DNA of 64,000 bases from Streptomyces sp. 846.5 (GTDB lineage Bacteria; Actinomycetota; Actinomycetes; Streptomycetales; Streptomycetaceae), in assembly GCF_004365705.1 (NCBI RefSeq), contig NZ_SOBN01000001.1:124001-188000 (forward strand), in the 5' to 3' direction. Shown piece after piece: positions 62,360-64,000 of the stretch. Made by a program: the position numbers and the translations under genes. The notes beneath the pieces are model-generated. The model was given only the letters and a program-made list of their open reading frames with translations. It did not search any database and was not told the DNA's origin. The number at the start of each line of letters is the position of its first letter. Position 1 is the stretch's first letter.

Positions 62360-63355
62360 TCACGTGTGCAAGACGCGGTCGAGGAACGCGAGCGTCGGCT
62401 CCCACTGTGTGCGCATGAACGCCGGGTCCTCGTGGCCTGCGCCCGGCAGTACCGTCAGCGTCGCCGTCACCCCCGCGTTCGTCAGGGCGGCCAGCAGGTC
62501 GCGCGAGTGCTGCACCGGCACCACGCAGTCGGCGTCGCCGTGCGCGATGCGGAACGGGGGGATCGAGCCCGTCTTCGCGCTCGCGATGTACGGGAACGGG
62601 TCTTCGGTCGTGGTGTGCGAGCCGGGCAGGTCCGTCAGCTCGCTGGCCCCGAAGTCGTCGACCACGGCCTGCACCGCGGCGGAGACGTCGGCGTGGCCCA
62701 GGCGCGGGTCGTCGAAGACGGTGCGCCGGCCCGCCGTGACGGCCAGGATCAGCGCCGAGTGGCCGCCGGCCGAGTCGCCCCAGGCCGCGAACCGGTCCGG
62801 ATCCAGGCGCAAGCGCTGCGCGTTCGCGCGCAGGAACCGCACCGCGGCCTTGGCGTCCTGGGCGGCCGCCACCGGGTCCTGGGTCAGCCGGTAGTTCACC
62901 GCCGCCACCGCGTAGCCCTTGGCCAGCAACGCGGCGAGGTCGGGTACCTGCACCTCGACGATATCGCGGCACGGGCCCGGCGGCGGCGCCTTGACCGAGG
63001 GCCCGGCGAATCCGGTGATCTGGCTCTTGTCGCCGGTGCGCCAGCCGCCCCCGTGGATCCAGATCAGCAGCGGCGCCGGGTGCGTCCCGGCCGCGGGAAG
63101 GTACAGGTCCAGCTGTTCGGTGGGGTCGAGCGCGGCGTAGGGCAGGTCGGGCAGCGTCGAGGCCGACGGGCCGACCGTCGGTAGCGCACTCGTACTGGTA
63201 TTCGCGGTGTCCGTGCCGTGCGCGGCGGGGGACGCCGTGGGGATGGAGCACGCACCGGCCAGCAGCACGGCGCCGGCCGCGAGGGCGGCGCGCGCCCGCC
63301 GGCGCACCGCGGCAGGGGAGGCGAACACACTCATGCCGACATCCTCAGAACTCAT
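62360..63355 (-). CDS. secreted lipoprotein alpha/beta hydrolase (esterase/lipase)
   Basis: A 331-residue hydrolase with a lipoprotein signal (basic start, lipobox LAGAC near residue 35) and a threonine/serine-rich linker. Then HGGG for the oxyanion hole (about residue 100), the nucleophile elbow GDSAGG, and catalytic Asp/His in HGDADCVVP and GAGHEDP. The carboxylesterase/hormone-sensitive-lipase-like type acts on short acyl or acetyl esters outside the cell. It stands alone on the minus strand; an alternative start is the ATG 8 residues further in (63331). Confidence 0.9.
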   Translation of the reverse strand: MSSEDVGMSVFASPAAVRRRARAALAAGAVLLAGACSIPTASPAAHGTDTANTSTSALPTVGPSASTLPDLPYAALDPTEQLDLYLPAAGTHPAPLLIWIHGGGWRTGDKSQITGFAGPSVKAPPPGPCRDIVEVQVPDLAALLAKGYAVAAVNYRLTQDPVAAAQDAKAAVRFLRANAQRLRLDPDRFAAWGDSAGGHSALILAVTAGRRTVFDDPRLGHADVSAAVQAVVDDFGASELTDLPGSHTTTEDPFPYIASAKTGSIPPFRIAHGDADCVVPVQHSRDLLAALTNAGVTATLTVLPGAGHEDPAFMRTQWEPTLAFLDRVLHT

Positions 63356-63772
63356 ACACGTCCGCAGGGACGGCAGCAGCCTAACGCTCTATCTGCAGGA
63401 CTCCGGGTAAACCCCTGAGCGCATCAACGCTCGTGGCATGCGACGTCGCCCACGACCAGGCAGCCGCTTGCTCAGCCTGCTCGCAGCCCTCCCCGCTCCC
63501 GGACCCCAACGGCGGCTTCTGGCACGACCTGTGGGCCGCCGCCGGCCCCATGAACGCCTACCTGCTCCTGCCCCACCTCGGCCCCAGTCCGCTGCGCCGT
63601 CAACGGCGAGGGGCTGGACACAGCGCTCCCGCCTACAGCGCTGTGGCGGGGAAGCCGCGAACCGCTGTAGCCTGCGCCACTTGTGATCAAATGAAAACAG
63701 GGGGACGACGGCATGGTGGCCCAACACGTAGGCGACACCAGGCTCATAGCGGTAGGACTCTCAGCTTGATCT
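63356..63772. other. non-coding or degraded stretch
   Basis: No gene is recognised. Short frames exist on both strands but none has a family pattern. A short frame at 63713-63769 (start MVAQHVGDTRLIAVG, GGGGGA upstream, several codons rare in this GC-rich genome) could be the 5' end of a gene cut by the neighbouring transposon. Nothing else is visible. Confidence 0.35.
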
Positions 63773-64000
63773 TTAACTAGCCGCGGCCAGTTTCTGCTGA
63801 TGGGCCTCGAGAGTGAGTTCGCGTTTGACGGTCTTACCGACGTCGTGGCGGGTTGCTGTCCTGCGGTTCTTCGAGCCCGGTGGGCGTCCGGGGCCGGGAT
63901 GCGGCGGTTTCGGCACTGCCGTCGGCAGGGCGGTCTTCGGTCGGATGTGCCGAAACCCGCGCCGCACCCGAGCTGGGGTCAACTTCCTTTGCGGGACCAG
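63773..64000 (-). mobile_element. transposase C-terminal part (5' end beyond window)
   Basis: The minus-strand frame, open to the right edge, encodes PQRKLTPARVRRGFRHIRP, a proline-rich linker GPGRPPGSKNRR and ATRHDVGKTVKREL. This resembles the C-terminal tail of a transposase family I recall from streptomycetes. Only about 75 residues are inside the window, so an intact element cannot be shown. No inverted repeats are discernible at the visible end. Confidence 0.65.

Overview
The window is high-GC DNA (guanine/cytosine-rich third codon positions throughout, AT-rich only at promoters) from an actinomycete, most likely a member of the Streptomycetaceae. Supports are the long Streptomyces-type glyceraldehyde-3-phosphate dehydrogenase at 56289-57743, F420-dependent luciferase-like oxidoreductases, frequent GTG/TTG starts with GGAGG-type ribosome binding sites, and a transposase tail of a type I associate with streptomycetes at the right edge.

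Positions 1 to about 54.1 kb form one dense island of some 48 genes for CoA-thioester catabolism, plus a transporter. It holds three acyl-CoA ligases with a small ligase-like companion, two CaiB/BaiF CoA-transferases, nine acyl-CoA dehydrogenases, the electron-transfer flavoprotein pair that takes their electrons, six crotonase-fold enzymes, three MaoC-fold proteins, seven short-chain dehydrogenases, four thiolase-fold proteins (three of them paired with DUF35/OB-fold proteins, one pairing through a KAS III-like/DUF35 fusion), two PaaI-type thioesterases, two amidohydrolase-2 enzymes, two F420-type LLM oxidoreductases, a DUF2889 protein, a SnoaL-like protein and two paralogous GntR/FCD regulators. 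The right end carries a branched-chain-amino-acid-type (Liv) importer: a lipoprotein binding protein, a LivF ATPase and one 920-residue LivH-LivM-LivG fusion. The architecture (acyl-CoA dehydrogenase pairs of the alpha2beta2 type, thiolase-DUF35 pairs, MaoC heterodimer) resembles actinobacterial steroid side-chain and ring catabolism. The signature steroid-ring genes (KstD, KshAB, HsaC) are absent, so the substrate is more likely another bulky cyclic or isoprenoid acid. That is inference.

The island alternates between strands. Operons are tightly coupled (many ATGA, GTGA, TGATG overlaps) and face each other across about a dozen short AT-rich divergent promoters. Several of these carry an 11 to 17 bp dyad with the geometry of FadR-type GntR operators (TAG-N5-CTA core). 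Two promoters share a second, different dyad (AATCAGT-CA-ACTGATT and a one-base variant). The two GntR regulators are the obvious candidates for controlling the whole island.

Positions 54.1 to 64 kb are a different kind of DNA. They hold a GH1-like protein in which both catalytic glutamates are aspartate, the GAPDH gene, an unrecognised 168-residue protein, a three-gene NMT1/SsuABC-type ABC importer, a lipoprotein alpha/beta hydrolase and a transposase running off the right edge. Between them lie gene remnants: a cut MFS transporter, a serine-recombinase HTH tail, a TetR C-terminal scrap and a frameshifted LuxR/LAL regulator tail. This looks like an eroding accessory region beside the island.
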